Positions 6,761 through 13,204 of a DNA stretch of 16,627 nt are shown one piece after another. This DNA comes from Bacillota bacterium. Its GTDB lineage: Bacteria > Bacillota > Clostridia > Christensenellales > CAG-138. Both the position numbers and the translations under genes were made by a program. The stretch covers positions 1 through 16,627 of the forward strand of contig JAFABA010000056.1 in NCBI GenBank assembly GCA_023426265.1, written 5' to 3'. The notes beneath the pieces were generated by a model. The model made no database searches. It had not been told where the DNA came from and saw only the letters and a program-made list of their open reading frames with translations. Numbering within the stretch: the stretch's first letter is position 1; the number at the start of each line of letters is the position of its first letter.

Positions 6761-7744
6761 GTGCCCTTGCACAAGCGCGTCAGGGCGGGGGTGTTTCTTA
6801 TTTGCATCACAGGCCTTTACTTGCTTTTCTTTGTCTTGTTCGGGGAGACGGCTCGGACCCCCGGTCCTTATACCTATGAGCTGATGCAGCGCGATCTTGC
6901 GGCGCTTAAAAAGAAGTATCCGGATACGCTGCAGGTGGAAGTGGTCGGCCGTTCCCGCCAGAACCGCGCGATATACGCCGCGCGTGCCGGGGACTTTGAG
7001 GCAGATAGGCATGTGCTCATACAGGCGGGCATCCATGGACGGGAATATATGACCACGCTGCTTGCCATGCGGCAGCTGCAGCGCCTATTGGAGCGCGGCG
7101 TGCCGGAAGGAACGCTGGTGCATATCCTGCCCATGACCAACCCGGACGGCGTGACCATCTCCCAAAAAGGGGAGGCGACGCCGTGGCTCACGGCCGTTTA
7201 CGAGCGGGATGTGTATTTCAACCATACGGAGCTTCCGCTCAAACAGTATCTCCGCGCCTGGAAGGCGAATGCCGCAGGCGTGGATATCAACCGCAATTTT
7301 GACGCGCAGTGGCACCGCATAGACGGCACGGTGGATGCGCCCTCCTTCGCCTATTATCGCGGCACAGCGCCGGAAAGCGAGCCGGAAACGCGCGCGCTTG
7401 TGGAGTATGCGAAGAAGTACCCATTTCAGGCGACGATAAGCTACCATGCGACCGGGAGCGAAATCTATTACGATTTTGGCGATAACGACGCCGTCAACCA
7501 CGTTGGTTATCAGTTGGCCTGTGCGGTGGCGCTGGCGACCGGATACGAGATCGTTCCAGACGATGGGACTTCATTCGGCGGCTTTAAGGACTGGGCGATC
7601 GAAAAGCTTTCTATCCCTTCGCTTACGATAGAAATAGGAAAACGCCGCGCGCCGCTTCCGGGCTATGAGTTTTTTTCTATTTGGAACAAAAACAAGGACG
7701 TGCCCTATATCGTGATCGATTTTATCAAACATAGCAACAAGTAA
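6761..7744 (+). CDS. Membrane-anchored M14-family zinc peptidase, MpaA / gamma-D-Glu-Dap peptidase-like
   Basis: 327 residues from a GTG at 6761, chosen because GGGAGG (6751-6756) lies just upstream and because a short basic N-terminus then leads straight into a transmembrane segment (residues 9-28). An in-frame ATG at 6716 would add 15 Gly/Ala/Arg-rich residues and has a poor ribosome binding site. The active site is complete: zinc ligands H92 and E95 (IHGRE) and H229 (SYHATGS), substrate-binding GVDINRNFD (R178), and the catalytic base E291 (LTIEIG). NPDG is also present. Relatives cleave the gamma-D-Glu-mDap bond in muropeptides or spore cortex. The anchor places the enzyme outside the membrane, and its neighbour is the L,D-transpeptidase, which fits work on peptidoglycan peptides. 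Substrate inferred. Confidence 0.9.
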   Translation: MPLHKRVRAGVFLICITGLYLLFFVLFGETARTPGPYTYELMQRDLAALKKKYPDTLQVEVVGRSRQNRAIYAARAGDFEADRHVLIQAGIHGREYMTTLLAMRQLQRLLERGVPEGTLVHILPMTNPDGVTISQKGEATPWLTAVYERDVYFNHTELPLKQYLRAWKANAAGVDINRNFDAQWHRIDGTVDAPSFAYYRGTAPESEPETRALVEYAKKYPFQATISYHATGSEIYYDFGDNDAVNHVGYQLACAVALATGYEIVPDDGTSFGGFKDWAIEKLSIPSLTIEIGKRRAPLPGYEFFSIWNKNKDVPYIVIDFIKHSNK

Positions 7745-7776
7745 GTCAAAGAGCAAGCACGGTGAAGATACGCGTT

Positions 7777-7812
7777 AAAAAGTTCCGTTCGGCAGGGGAC
7801 GGAGCTTTTTTT
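7777..7812 (+). terminator. Intrinsic terminator after the M14 peptidase gene
   Basis: AAAAAGTTCCGT (7777-7788) pairs with ACGGAGCTTTTT (7799-7810) with a single T·G wobble, around a 10-nt loop. A run of seven T (7806-7812) ends the structure. This is a textbook A-tract/T-tract terminator 32 nt after the stop codon. Confidence 0.88.
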
Positions 7813-7920
7813 GACGGAAACAGGCGAAAAATAGCCCTCGCTGTTTGACAAGCGTATAAATTGTGCGCTAAGCTTAAAACATACTCAAATCTATCCATTC
7901 TTATGAAAGGGGACCGGAAA

Positions 7921-8679
7921 ATGAAAATTGCTTTATGCGGTTTAGGTAAGGCAGGTTTGCAGCTTGCCGGTCTTATCACACAAAAGCCGGAGCACAAGCT
8001 CATTATGGCGTTCTGCCGGGATGGCGGGAAGAAGGCGGGAAAAACCATATCCGACGTGTACCCCTACAAGGGCTTTGCAAGCCCCATATACGAGGTTGGG
8101 AAGGCGGAGGAAGCCTTCGCAGAGAATAAGCCGGACGTGCTCATCGATTTTTCCAACAAGGAAGCCACGCTCGAAATTTTGCCCGCATGTGCAAAATATG
8201 GCGTGAAAATGGTGGTATGTACCACCAACTTTTCCGTGGGGGATGTCGCGCTCATGCGGCGGACGGCGGGAGAGACGCCCGGGTTTTCGCTTGTGCTTGC
8301 GCCCAACATCACGCTGGGCGTCAATGTGCTGATGATGCTCACCAAAAAGACCGCGCAGCTTCTGCCGCAGTTCGATTACGCCATTACGGAAAAGCACCAT
8401 TCCAGAAAGACCGATGTTTCCGCCACCGCGAAAAAAATAGCGGACATGCTTAAGGGCATACTCAAAAAGCCCGTTTCGCTCAATTCCATCCGCGCGGGCG
8501 GGTATGTGGGCCTGCATGAAGTCATGGCGGTCAGCGAATATGAGCGTATCACGCTGATACACGAATCCTTCTCCCGGCAGGCGTTCGCAAACGGGGCCTT
8601 GGTCGCGGCGCAGTATATAGCGGGCCGCGAAGGATTTTATGAGATGGAGGATGTCGTAAGAGACTACCTTCTGACATAA
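7921..8679 (+). CDS. Divergent dihydrodipicolinate reductase (DapB)-like oxidoreductase
   Basis: 252 residues from the ATG at 7921, preceded by AAAGGGGA. An N-terminal Rossmann domain starts KIALCGLGKAG; the C-terminal part matches the DapB catalytic domain: APNITLGVNVLM, ITEKHHSRKTD (H159, H160, K163 at the positions of the E. coli catalytic His/Lys), and HEVMAVSEYERITLIHESFS. DapB reduces dihydrodipicolinate with NAD(P)H in lysine and diaminopimelate synthesis. Departures are notable: the substrate loop DAPSGTA is reduced to DVSATA, GTTG is CTTN, and the nucleotide motif lacks the usual GRMG. No lysine genes are nearby. It may be an active variant, or an oxidoreductase for another imine. 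A TTGACA box at 7845-7850 could belong to its promoter, but the matching -10 (TAAGCT) is poor. Confidence 0.82.
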   Translation: MKIALCGLGKAGLQLAGLITQKPEHKLIMAFCRDGGKKAGKTISDVYPYKGFASPIYEVGKAEEAFAENKPDVLIDFSNKEATLEILPACAKYGVKMVVCTTNFSVGDVALMRRTAGETPGFSLVLAPNITLGVNVLMMLTKKTAQLLPQFDYAITEKHHSRKTDVSATAKKIADMLKGILKKPVSLNSIRAGGYVGLHEVMAVSEYERITLIHESFSRQAFANGALVAAQYIAGREGFYEMEDVVRDYLLT

Positions 8680-8682
8680 TTC

Positions 8683-8951
8683 GGAAAAGTGGCGTTGCCA
8701 CTTTCCCGAGTGTTCCGTCTGCGGCTGGCGGAGCAGCCACTGACGCAAGGGTTGAGGCCGGCGCCACCGGTGGCGAATGGTCCGGTGGACCGTTCGCAGG
8801 CCGAAACGGGTATCTGCTTGCGGATATCCCGGAAATCTGACGTACAGGCACCCGAATGGCTGCACAGCCAATCGCCAGGTGGGACGTATTTATTGGATAT
8901 CTTTCGCTTACTTATGCGTGCAGAGCGACGGAGTGCCCTGCTATGCAAGTA
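8683..8951 (+). ncRNA. Candidate structured non-coding RNA (unidentified; raiA-type RNA is one hypothesis)
   Basis: Starting 3 nt after the dapB-like stop, about 270 nt hold a chain of helices: 8683-8706 (GGAAAaGTGGC/GCCACTTTCC); 8716-8745 (CGTC/GACG over GGCTG/CAGCC); 8773-8797 (11 pairs, GCGAAtGGTCC with GGACCgTTCGC); 8807-8831 (CGGGTATC/GATATCCCG); 8840-8887 (ACGT/ACGT, CACC/GGTG, TGGCT/AGCCA nested); and a long 3' helix (8909-8923 with 8938-8951). GGCC at 8756-8759 can pair with GGCC at 8799-8802. Two T·G pairs (8778·8792, 8918·8944) stay paired only in plus-strand RNA, which fixes the likely strand. I see no SRP GGAAGGAAGCAGC loop, RNase P core or tmRNA ends. No T-tract terminator follows, and no clear promoter precedes it, so it may be the 3' part of the dapB-like transcript. 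Identity unproven. Confidence 0.6.
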
Positions 8952-8960
8952 CTAGACAAT

Positions 8961-9644
8961 TCAGAGCGCCGCTTGCCTGCCTGCTGAGAGCGGGCAGAGT
9001 ACCCGGCAGCGGTTGCAGTTGCATACGGAGAAGCCCCGCGCATTCTGTGTGTAGGTATAGCTTCGGCAAAGCTTCTGGTTGACCGTTACGCCGTTGAGCG
9101 CATGCTGCGGGCAGGCGTTGAGGCAGACGCTGCAGCCGTTCACGCAGGATGTTTTGGAGAGCGGGTCGGAAGGGAGCTCCGCGTCCGTCAATATCACGCC
9201 GATGTTGATCATATTGCCGAATTCGGGGTGTACAAGCAGCGTGTTCCTGCCCAAATGGCCCAACCCCGCGAGCATGGCGGCGTGGCGCATGGAAAGTATG
9301 CCGCAGCCGCGCTTGTTTTCTTCCTCCCAATATTCGTACGGACTGTCGCAGGGCAAAGGAACAGCATGTACGGAAAGCTCCCGCTCCAGCGCCAGGCTTG
9401 CCTCGTATGCGATATGGTCCACCGTGGCGAGATTGATCTCCGTGGCATGGTAATACGCAATGCGCGGGCTTACTTTTCGCAATCCCAAAGGCATGCGCTT
9501 TAAAAATACGATGGTCGTGCGGCAGTCCGGGTAAATATCCCGCGGGTGAAATCCCTCGGGCGCACCGGAAAACCGCTCGATCCCGGCGAACCCGCAGGCA
9601 TCCGCGCCATGGTCCCTTAAAATCCGGCGGATTTCCTCGTTCAT
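8961..9644 (-). CDS. Short epoxyqueuosine reductase (QueG)-like double [4Fe-4S] protein
   Basis: 227 residues from the ATG at 9644 (AAAGGAG upstream). The central GLGHLGRNTLLVHPEFG and INIGVILTDAEL match the QueG cobalamin/substrate domain. Two ferredoxin-type clusters follow: C167-x3-C171-x2-C174-x3-C178-P, and a second set with C193, C208, C210, C213 and C217. QueG uses cobalamin and two [4Fe-4S] clusters to reduce epoxyqueuosine to queuosine in tRNA. This protein is much shorter than the usual ~300-380 residues: the N-terminal domain is compact and the C-terminal HEAT-like tRNA-binding part is missing. It may thus be a QueG-related reductive enzyme with another substrate. No other queuosine gene is visible. 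The gene runs towards the structured RNA at 8683-8951 and ends 10 nt from it. Confidence 0.8.
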   Translation of the reverse strand: MNEEIRRILRDHGADACGFAGIERFSGAPEGFHPRDIYPDCRTTIVFLKRMPLGLRKVSPRIAYYHATEINLATVDHIAYEASLALERELSVHAVPLPCDSPYEYWEEENKRGCGILSMRHAAMLAGLGHLGRNTLLVHPEFGNMINIGVILTDAELPSDPLSKTSCVNGCSVCLNACPQHALNGVTVNQKLCRSYTYTQNARGFSVCNCNRCRVLCPLSAGRQAAL

Positions 9645-9797
9645 ATCGCGTTGCTCCTTTCTTATACGCCGCGTGGACGGCTAAAATATATCGCTTATCC
9701 TATCACAACAAATTATTCAAGTATATCCCTGTTTCTCACGAAATAGTGATATAAGTAAAAACATTATATATCGGGAAGAAAATGTAAACAAAAGGCA

Positions 9798-9825
9798 TTG
9801 AAGGTTGAGGGCGGACCGGTATAAA
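9798..9825 (+). promoter_or_regulatory. Probable promoter of the DUF1801 gene
   Basis: TTGAAG (9798-9803), a 16-nt spacer and TATAAA (9820-9825) lie about 70 nt before the start codon. The -10 is good and the -35 moderate. The divergent QueG-like gene has a weaker candidate on the other strand (TTGTTG, 17 nt, TATTTT, in the A+T-rich stretch around 9680-9715), which I do not list separately. Confidence 0.55.
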
Positions 9826-9893
9826 ATGAAACTATAAAGAGGAGTCTATTCGGCGCGTGATGGATGTGTTGTTCGTTGTATGGAGGTCGGACA

Positions 9894-10250
9894 ATGAACC
9901 ATGCGGTAGAAGCGTACATCGATCGTTTTGAAGGTAAGCCCAAGCTCTGGCTTCGCAGGCTGGTGGGGTTTATGCGCGCGGAATTTCCGGAGATACCGGA
10001 AGCCATGTCCTACGGCATCCCCATGTACCGGTTCGATCAGACGTATATCGGGTTCTCTGTCGCAAAGACCCATTTTGCCATGCATACGCTGGATTTTGAC
10101 CAAGTAGAGCAGATGAAGCGCGAATTTCCGCGCGCCACGTTCGGAATGGGTTGCGTACGGCTGGAATTTACGGATGATGCGGGCTTTTCCAAGCTGTTCC
10201 TCTGCATCCGCCGCATTGTGGAGCTGCACGATTTAACATGTAAAGTATAA
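9894..10250 (+). CDS. DUF1801 / YdhG-like small protein
   Basis: 118 residues from the ATG at 9894, with GGAGG 8 nt upstream; a TTG 30 nt further up has no ribosome binding site. The sequence matches the YdhG/DUF1801 fold: VEAYIDRFEGKPKLWLRRLV, then PEAMSYGIPMYRF, YIGFSVAKTHFAMHT, and a C-terminal helix. Family members are small soluble cytoplasmic proteins, related to the frataxin-like YdhG/Fra fold, with no settled function; iron handling has been suggested for B. subtilis Fra. The length is typical. It has its own promoter and terminator and so is a single-gene unit. Confidence 0.8.
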   Translation: MNHAVEAYIDRFEGKPKLWLRRLVGFMRAEFPEIPEAMSYGIPMYRFDQTYIGFSVAKTHFAMHTLDFDQVEQMKREFPRATFGMGCVRLEFTDDAGFSKLFLCIRRIVELHDLTCKV

Positions 10251-10286
10251 CGCCGGGTAAGCGGCAATACATTGGATATTGCATAC

Positions 10287-10324
10287 AAACGGGCAGGCCA
10301 TATGGCCTGCCCGTTTGATTTTTG
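10287..10324. terminator. Bidirectional terminator between the DUF1801 and nitroreductase genes
   Basis: A perfect 13-bp stem, AAACGGGCAGGCC (10287-10299) with GGCCTGCCCGTTT (10304-10316), closes an ATAT loop and is followed on the plus strand by GATTTTTG. On the minus strand the A-rich base gives TTTG. The two flanking genes converge on it. Confidence 0.85.
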
Positions 10325-10334
10325 CGCAAATCTG

Positions 10335-10937
10335 TTATTCAAATACTTTCATACGGGAGTCAAGGCTTTGCTTTTCCTTCTGTTCGCCTTTTTCCAAAGG
10401 CTTGCCAAAGGGCATCTGCGCCACAAAACTCCAGGTTTCGGGTATGTGGAACCGGGCGCGCACCGCATTATCGATGAGCGGATGGTAATGCTGCAGGGAA
10501 GCGCCCAGGCCCTCTGCCTCGAGCGCGACCCAGAGCGCAAACTGGTGCATGGCGTTGCTGTGCTGCGCCCATACCGGGAACTTATCTGCGTAAAGCGGGA
10601 ACCCGGCGACCAAATTGTCTACTACCGTGTTATCCTCAAAAAACAGGATCGTACCGTAGCCGGATGCAAAGCAGTTTTTGATCTTCCCCTCGGTAGAGGG
10701 GAACTGCTCCGGTGGCGTTACTTTTTTAAGTTCGTCCAAAGTGATGTTCCAAAGCGCGCGGTGTTCGTTGCCAAACAATACCACGATGCGCGCGCTTTGG
10801 GAATTGAACGAGGAGGGAACATAGTTGAGCGCATCCGCAACCAACTGTTTGATGCGGCTGCGGGGCACGATTTCCTCATTGCTCAGGCTATAAATGCTGT
10901 GCCGGTTTTTAATGGCGTCCCAGAAAGCATATGACAT
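10335..10937 (-). CDS. Nitroreductase-family protein (COG3560, Hbn1/Frm2-like)
   Basis: 200 residues, start at 10937 with AAGGGAG upstream. The N-terminus AFWDAIKNRHSIYSLSNEEI and the strongly conserved VPSSFNSQSARIVVLFGNEH identify the branch that includes yeast Hbn1/Frm2 and bacterial COG3560 proteins. Further family features are WNITLDELKKVTP, ASGYGTILFFEDNTVV, FPVWAQHSNAMHQFALWVAL and GLGASLQHYHPLID. These are homodimeric FMN flavoproteins that pass electrons from NAD(P)H to nitroaromatics or quinones; the Hbn1/Frm2 branch is linked to oxidative-stress and fatty-acid responses in yeast. The physiological substrate here is unknown. It is a single-gene unit ending at the shared terminator. 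Confidence 0.9.
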   Translation of the reverse strand: MSYAFWDAIKNRHSIYSLSNEEIVPRSRIKQLVADALNYVPSSFNSQSARIVVLFGNEHRALWNITLDELKKVTPPEQFPSTEGKIKNCFASGYGTILFFEDNTVVDNLVAGFPLYADKFPVWAQHSNAMHQFALWVALEAEGLGASLQHYHPLIDNAVRARFHIPETWSFVAQMPFGKPLEKGEQKEKQSLDSRMKVFE

Positions 10938-11063
10938 ATTCTTTTCGCTCCCTTTTGGTTATTTTCATTATTACTATTCCCCAACCAGCTTTTTCATAAG
11001 GGAATTGTTTCTTGATTGATCAATAAACAGCATTTGCCGTGCACAAACGCCTGCCGCGGTTTA

Positions 11064-11095
11064 TTTTCATTTCTTCCATATCGGATGAATGAAAA
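11064..11095. other. Imperfect inverted repeat in the nitroreductase/LPNTG intergenic region
   Basis: TTTTCATT (11064-11071) and AATGAAAA (11088-11095) form perfect 8-bp arms, and TTCC/GGAT inside them extends the symmetry imperfectly around a 5-nt centre. It lies in the 338-nt non-coding stretch 10938-11275, upstream of the promoter at 11184-11212. An operator for either divergent gene is possible. I see no gene, RNA or mobile element in the rest of that stretch. Confidence 0.35.
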
Positions 11096-11183
11096 CATTC
11101 CCCTGCTTTTCCTCTTTAATCTAGGAAATTCTCAGGCGCGAAAATGAGGTTGAAATGAGACCGTTTTTATCGATTTTTCGGGT

Positions 11184-11212
11184 TTGAGATGACTAACCGT
11201 CTCTTATATATA
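11184..11212 (+). promoter_or_regulatory. Probable promoter of the LPNTG surface protein gene
   Basis: TTGAGA (11184-11189), a 17-nt spacer and TATATA (11207-11212) lie about 65 nt before the start codon, leaving a short leader with AAAGGGAG as ribosome binding site. Part of the A+T-rich intergenic region 10938-11275. Confidence 0.6.
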
Positions 11213-11275
11213 GCCTATCTTCCCAAAGGAACAAGCTTCTCGTTGATCGCAAAGTATGAGAAAGGGAGAATCAAA

Positions 11276-12193
11276 ATGAAAAGACGCATGAGAATGTTTC
11301 AGAAAAAAGCGCTGATTGCGCTTGTGGTTGCACTTAGCTTAGTATTTACCAGCAGTATTGCCATGGCAACGGGGTCGGGCGGCGGAGACCAGGGATTTGA
11401 CTGGCCGGGATGGGACTGGCCGGATTGGCCTTGGCCTACACCCAAACCGACGGCTACCCCCAAACCGACGGCTACACCCAAACCGACACCCAAACCGACG
11501 GCTACACCCAAGCCGACCGCCACCCCCAAGCCGACCGCTACACCCAAGCCGACCGCTACACCCAAACCGACACCGAAACCGACGGCTACACCCAAACCTA
11601 CGGCCACACCGACTCCGGTTCCTACGGCCACACCGACCCCGGTTCCTACGGCCACACCGACTCCGGTTCCTACTGTGACTCCGACGCCCACTCCTTCGGA
11701 GACCCCGGCTCCTACTCCTTCGGAGACTCCGGCGCCCACTCCTTCGGAGACTCCGGCGCCCACTCCTTCGGAGACTCCGGCTCCTACTCCTTCGGAGACT
11801 CCGGCTCCTACTCCCTCGGAGACCCCGGCGCCCACTCCATCGGAGACTCCGGCTCCTACTCCCTCAGAGACCCCGGCTCCTACTCCCTCGGAGACCCCGG
11901 CTCCTACTCCCTCGGAAACTCCGATACCTTCAGAAAGTCCGGCTCCTGAAAGCACCCCTGTTCCGGATGACGATGATGATGATCCTGCGGATCCGGGCGA
12001 CGGAGCCGCCATTCCTCTGGGCGGCGGCACAATTCCCTTAGGCCCGGGCTCCGAGACGGATGGAATCTTCCTGCCCAATACGGGCTCTGAAAACAATTGG
12101 AAAGGTATTGCGCTTTTGATCGGCGGAGCTGTTCTTACGGCGGGCGCGGCACTCCTAAGGCGCAAGGAATCCCAGGTAAGCAAGAACAGATAA
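11276..12193 (+). CDS. LPNTG-anchored, proline-rich surface protein with a Trp-rich tip
   Basis: 305 residues from the ATG at 11276 (AAAGGGAG upstream); the in-frame extension to 11189 lacks a ribosome binding site. A signal peptide (1-31, basic MKRRMRMFQKK, hydrophobic core, AMA cleavage site) comes first. The mature N-terminus is a Gly-rich lead followed by a Trp/Pro/Asp segment, FDWPGWDWPDWPWP (41-54). Then comes a stalk: TPKPTA and TPVPTA repeats (55-139), nine perfect PSETPAPT octads (140-211) and a degenerate tail, a run of six Asp, and a Gly-rich hinge. The C-terminus is a sortase signal: LPNTG (266-270), a hydrophobic helix (about 276-294) and a basic tail. It should be covalently linked to peptidoglycan by sortase. 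There is no globular domain; the role could be a wall-spanning display of the Trp-rich peptide. No sortase gene is in the window. Confidence 0.9.
   Translation: MKRRMRMFQKKALIALVVALSLVFTSSIAMATGSGGGDQGFDWPGWDWPDWPWPTPKPTATPKPTATPKPTPKPTATPKPTATPKPTATPKPTATPKPTPKPTATPKPTATPTPVPTATPTPVPTATPTPVPTVTPTPTPSETPAPTPSETPAPTPSETPAPTPSETPAPTPSETPAPTPSETPAPTPSETPAPTPSETPAPTPSETPAPTPSETPIPSESPAPESTPVPDDDDDDPADPGDGAAIPLGGGTIPLGPGSETDGIFLPNTGSENNWKGIALLIGGAVLTAGAALLRRKESQVSKNR
11438..11692 (+). repeat. TPKPTA / TPVPTA-coding low-complexity repeats
   Basis: Short tandem units of 12-18 bp built on ACACCCAAACCGACGGCT and, later, ACTCCGGTTCCTACGGCC encode residues 55-139 of the stalk. Synonymous third-base changes between units show the array is not freshly expanded. 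Confidence 0.9.
11693..11931 (+). repeat. 24-bp tandem repeat coding PSETPAPT, nine full units plus a degenerate tenth
   Basis: Units start every 24 bp from 11693 to 11908, and a tenth (11909-11931) drifts to PSETPIP. Units share CC-TCGGAGAC-CCGGC and differ only at synonymous sites (such as CCT/CCC/CCA and GCT/GCG), so the peptide is conserved while the DNA varies. Unit number is likely to differ between strains by slippage or recombination. Confidence 0.93.
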
Positions 12194-12262
12194 GCCAAAT
12201 AAAAGATGGGGCAAGATGAAGAGAGAAGGGATGAGTTCCGATGCAGACCGAAGAGCATTGAA

Positions 12263-12297
12263 GGCTCGCGCCAAAAGCGCGGGCCTCTTTGCGTTTT
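12263..12297 (+). terminator. Intrinsic terminator after the LPNTG protein gene
   Basis: GGCTCGCGC (12263-12271) pairs with GCGCGGGCC (12277-12285), with one T·G pair, around a CAAAA loop. It is followed by TCTTTGCGTTTT. It lies 70 nt after the stop and directly before the convergent glycosylase gene. Confidence 0.78.
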
Positions 12298-12301
12298 GAG
12301 G

Positions 12302-13198
12302 CTATACGGACGGCGCCTCCGGCGTACTGCAAATCAATTGATCGGCTTCGCACAGCGCGGGGAAAAGGCCCATGCGCGCGCCATGAAACAACACCTGCTG
12401 CACGATGCCCGCGTCTAAACCAAACAAGGAATATCCTTTTGCTTTGATTGCCGCGTTGGAGCCGGAAGCGCCGTAGAACACGCGCATCACGCGCTTCACC
12501 CATACATCTACGGGGAAGGCGCGGGTATATCCGCAGGAGAACAGCAGCACGCAGTCCGCAACCTTTTCGCCCACGCCCGGCAAAGCAATAAGCGTTTTGA
12601 GGGCCTCCTCATAGCCGATATGGGGCAGCGCATTTAGGTCAAATCCGCTTTGTACGCGCTGGGCTGTCTTTACCAAATAGGCCGCGCGGTAGCCAAGGCC
12701 CAGTTCTTTTAACAGCGGTTCCCCCGCGCTCGCCATGGTACCGGCGTCCGGGAACGTATATACGGTATGCCCGTTCAGGAAAAGGGGCTCGCCCAGGCGC
12801 ACACGGATGCGCGCCATAATGGAGGTGATACGCTTGATGTTGTTGTTGGCGGATATAATAAACGCGCACAGCGTCTCCCAAATCGGCTGGTTGAGTATGC
12901 GCATACCGCCATAACGGGCATACGCCCGCTGAATGTACGCGTCATCCCGGAACGTGGAAAACACGGCATTATAATCCCGGGCAAGATCAAAATAGCGTAT
13001 CCAGTACGTGTCGTCCGCGTCGCCCGCCCAAAAAAGCATGTTGGAGGCGGCTTCAAGATACGCCGCGTTGCGCTCCACGCAGCCGGTGTATCCGCCGTCC
13101 GTTTGCGTCCAGCAAAATGTCTGCCCGGAAAATAACGTAGCTGTAAGGTCTACGGCATTCGGCAGGCGCATCTGTTTCAATTTCTGTATGTTGGTCAT
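12302..13198 (-). CDS. OGG1-type 8-oxoguanine DNA glycosylase/AP lyase (HhH-GPD)
   Basis: 298 residues. The N-terminal domain has the OGG1 signature SGQTFCW (24-30). FIISANNNIKRI (113-124) opens the HhH-GPD region. The hairpin-helix-hairpin with catalytic lysine is LPGVGEKVADC (K212), and PVDVWVKRVM carries the catalytic aspartate (D231). This is the bifunctional OGG1 branch, which removes 8-oxoguanine opposite C and then nicks the strand, rather than MutY or Nth: there is no Fe-S cluster cysteine set, and the SGQ motif is OGG1-specific. Bacterial OGG1 is scattered, mostly in Clostridia and other anaerobes. No Shine-Dalgarno precedes the ATG; a -10 box sits 6 nt upstream, so the mRNA may be leaderless. 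Single-gene unit. Confidence 0.93.
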   Translation of the reverse strand: MTNIQKLKQMRLPNAVDLTATLFSGQTFCWTQTDGGYTGCVERNAAYLEAASNMLFWAGDADDTYWIRYFDLARDYNAVFSTFRDDAYIQRAYARYGGMRILNQPIWETLCAFIISANNNIKRITSIMARIRVRLGEPLFLNGHTVYTFPDAGTMASAGEPLLKELGLGYRAAYLVKTAQRVQSGFDLNALPHIGYEEALKTLIALPGVGEKVADCVLLFSCGYTRAFPVDVWVKRVMRVFYGASGSNAAIKAKGYSLFGLDAGIVQQVLFHGARMGLFPALCEADQLICSTPEAPSV

Positions 13199-13204
13199 AA
13201 CAAA

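Noticed and set aside
8675..8680. CATAAT at the end of the DapB-like gene as a -10 box for the RNA
   Set aside because: Transcription would start inside the first hairpin, and there is no matching -35.
8683..8706. First hairpin of the RNA region read as a terminator for the DapB-like gene
   Set aside because: No T-run follows on the plus strand, and the structured sequence continues for another 240 nt.
8689..8955. 88-residue plus-strand open frame covering the structured RNA region
   Set aside because: No ribosome binding site, no recognisable domain, and base pairing runs across the whole interval. I favour a non-coding RNA, though translation is not excluded.
11299..12258. A 319-residue minus-strand open frame rich in GVGAGVSEG, and a 179-residue frame in the other plus-strand register, over the LPNTG gene
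   Set aside because: Both are by-products of the tandem repeat: units whose length is a multiple of three keep every frame free of stops. The true frame has a ribosome binding site, signal peptide and sorting signal.
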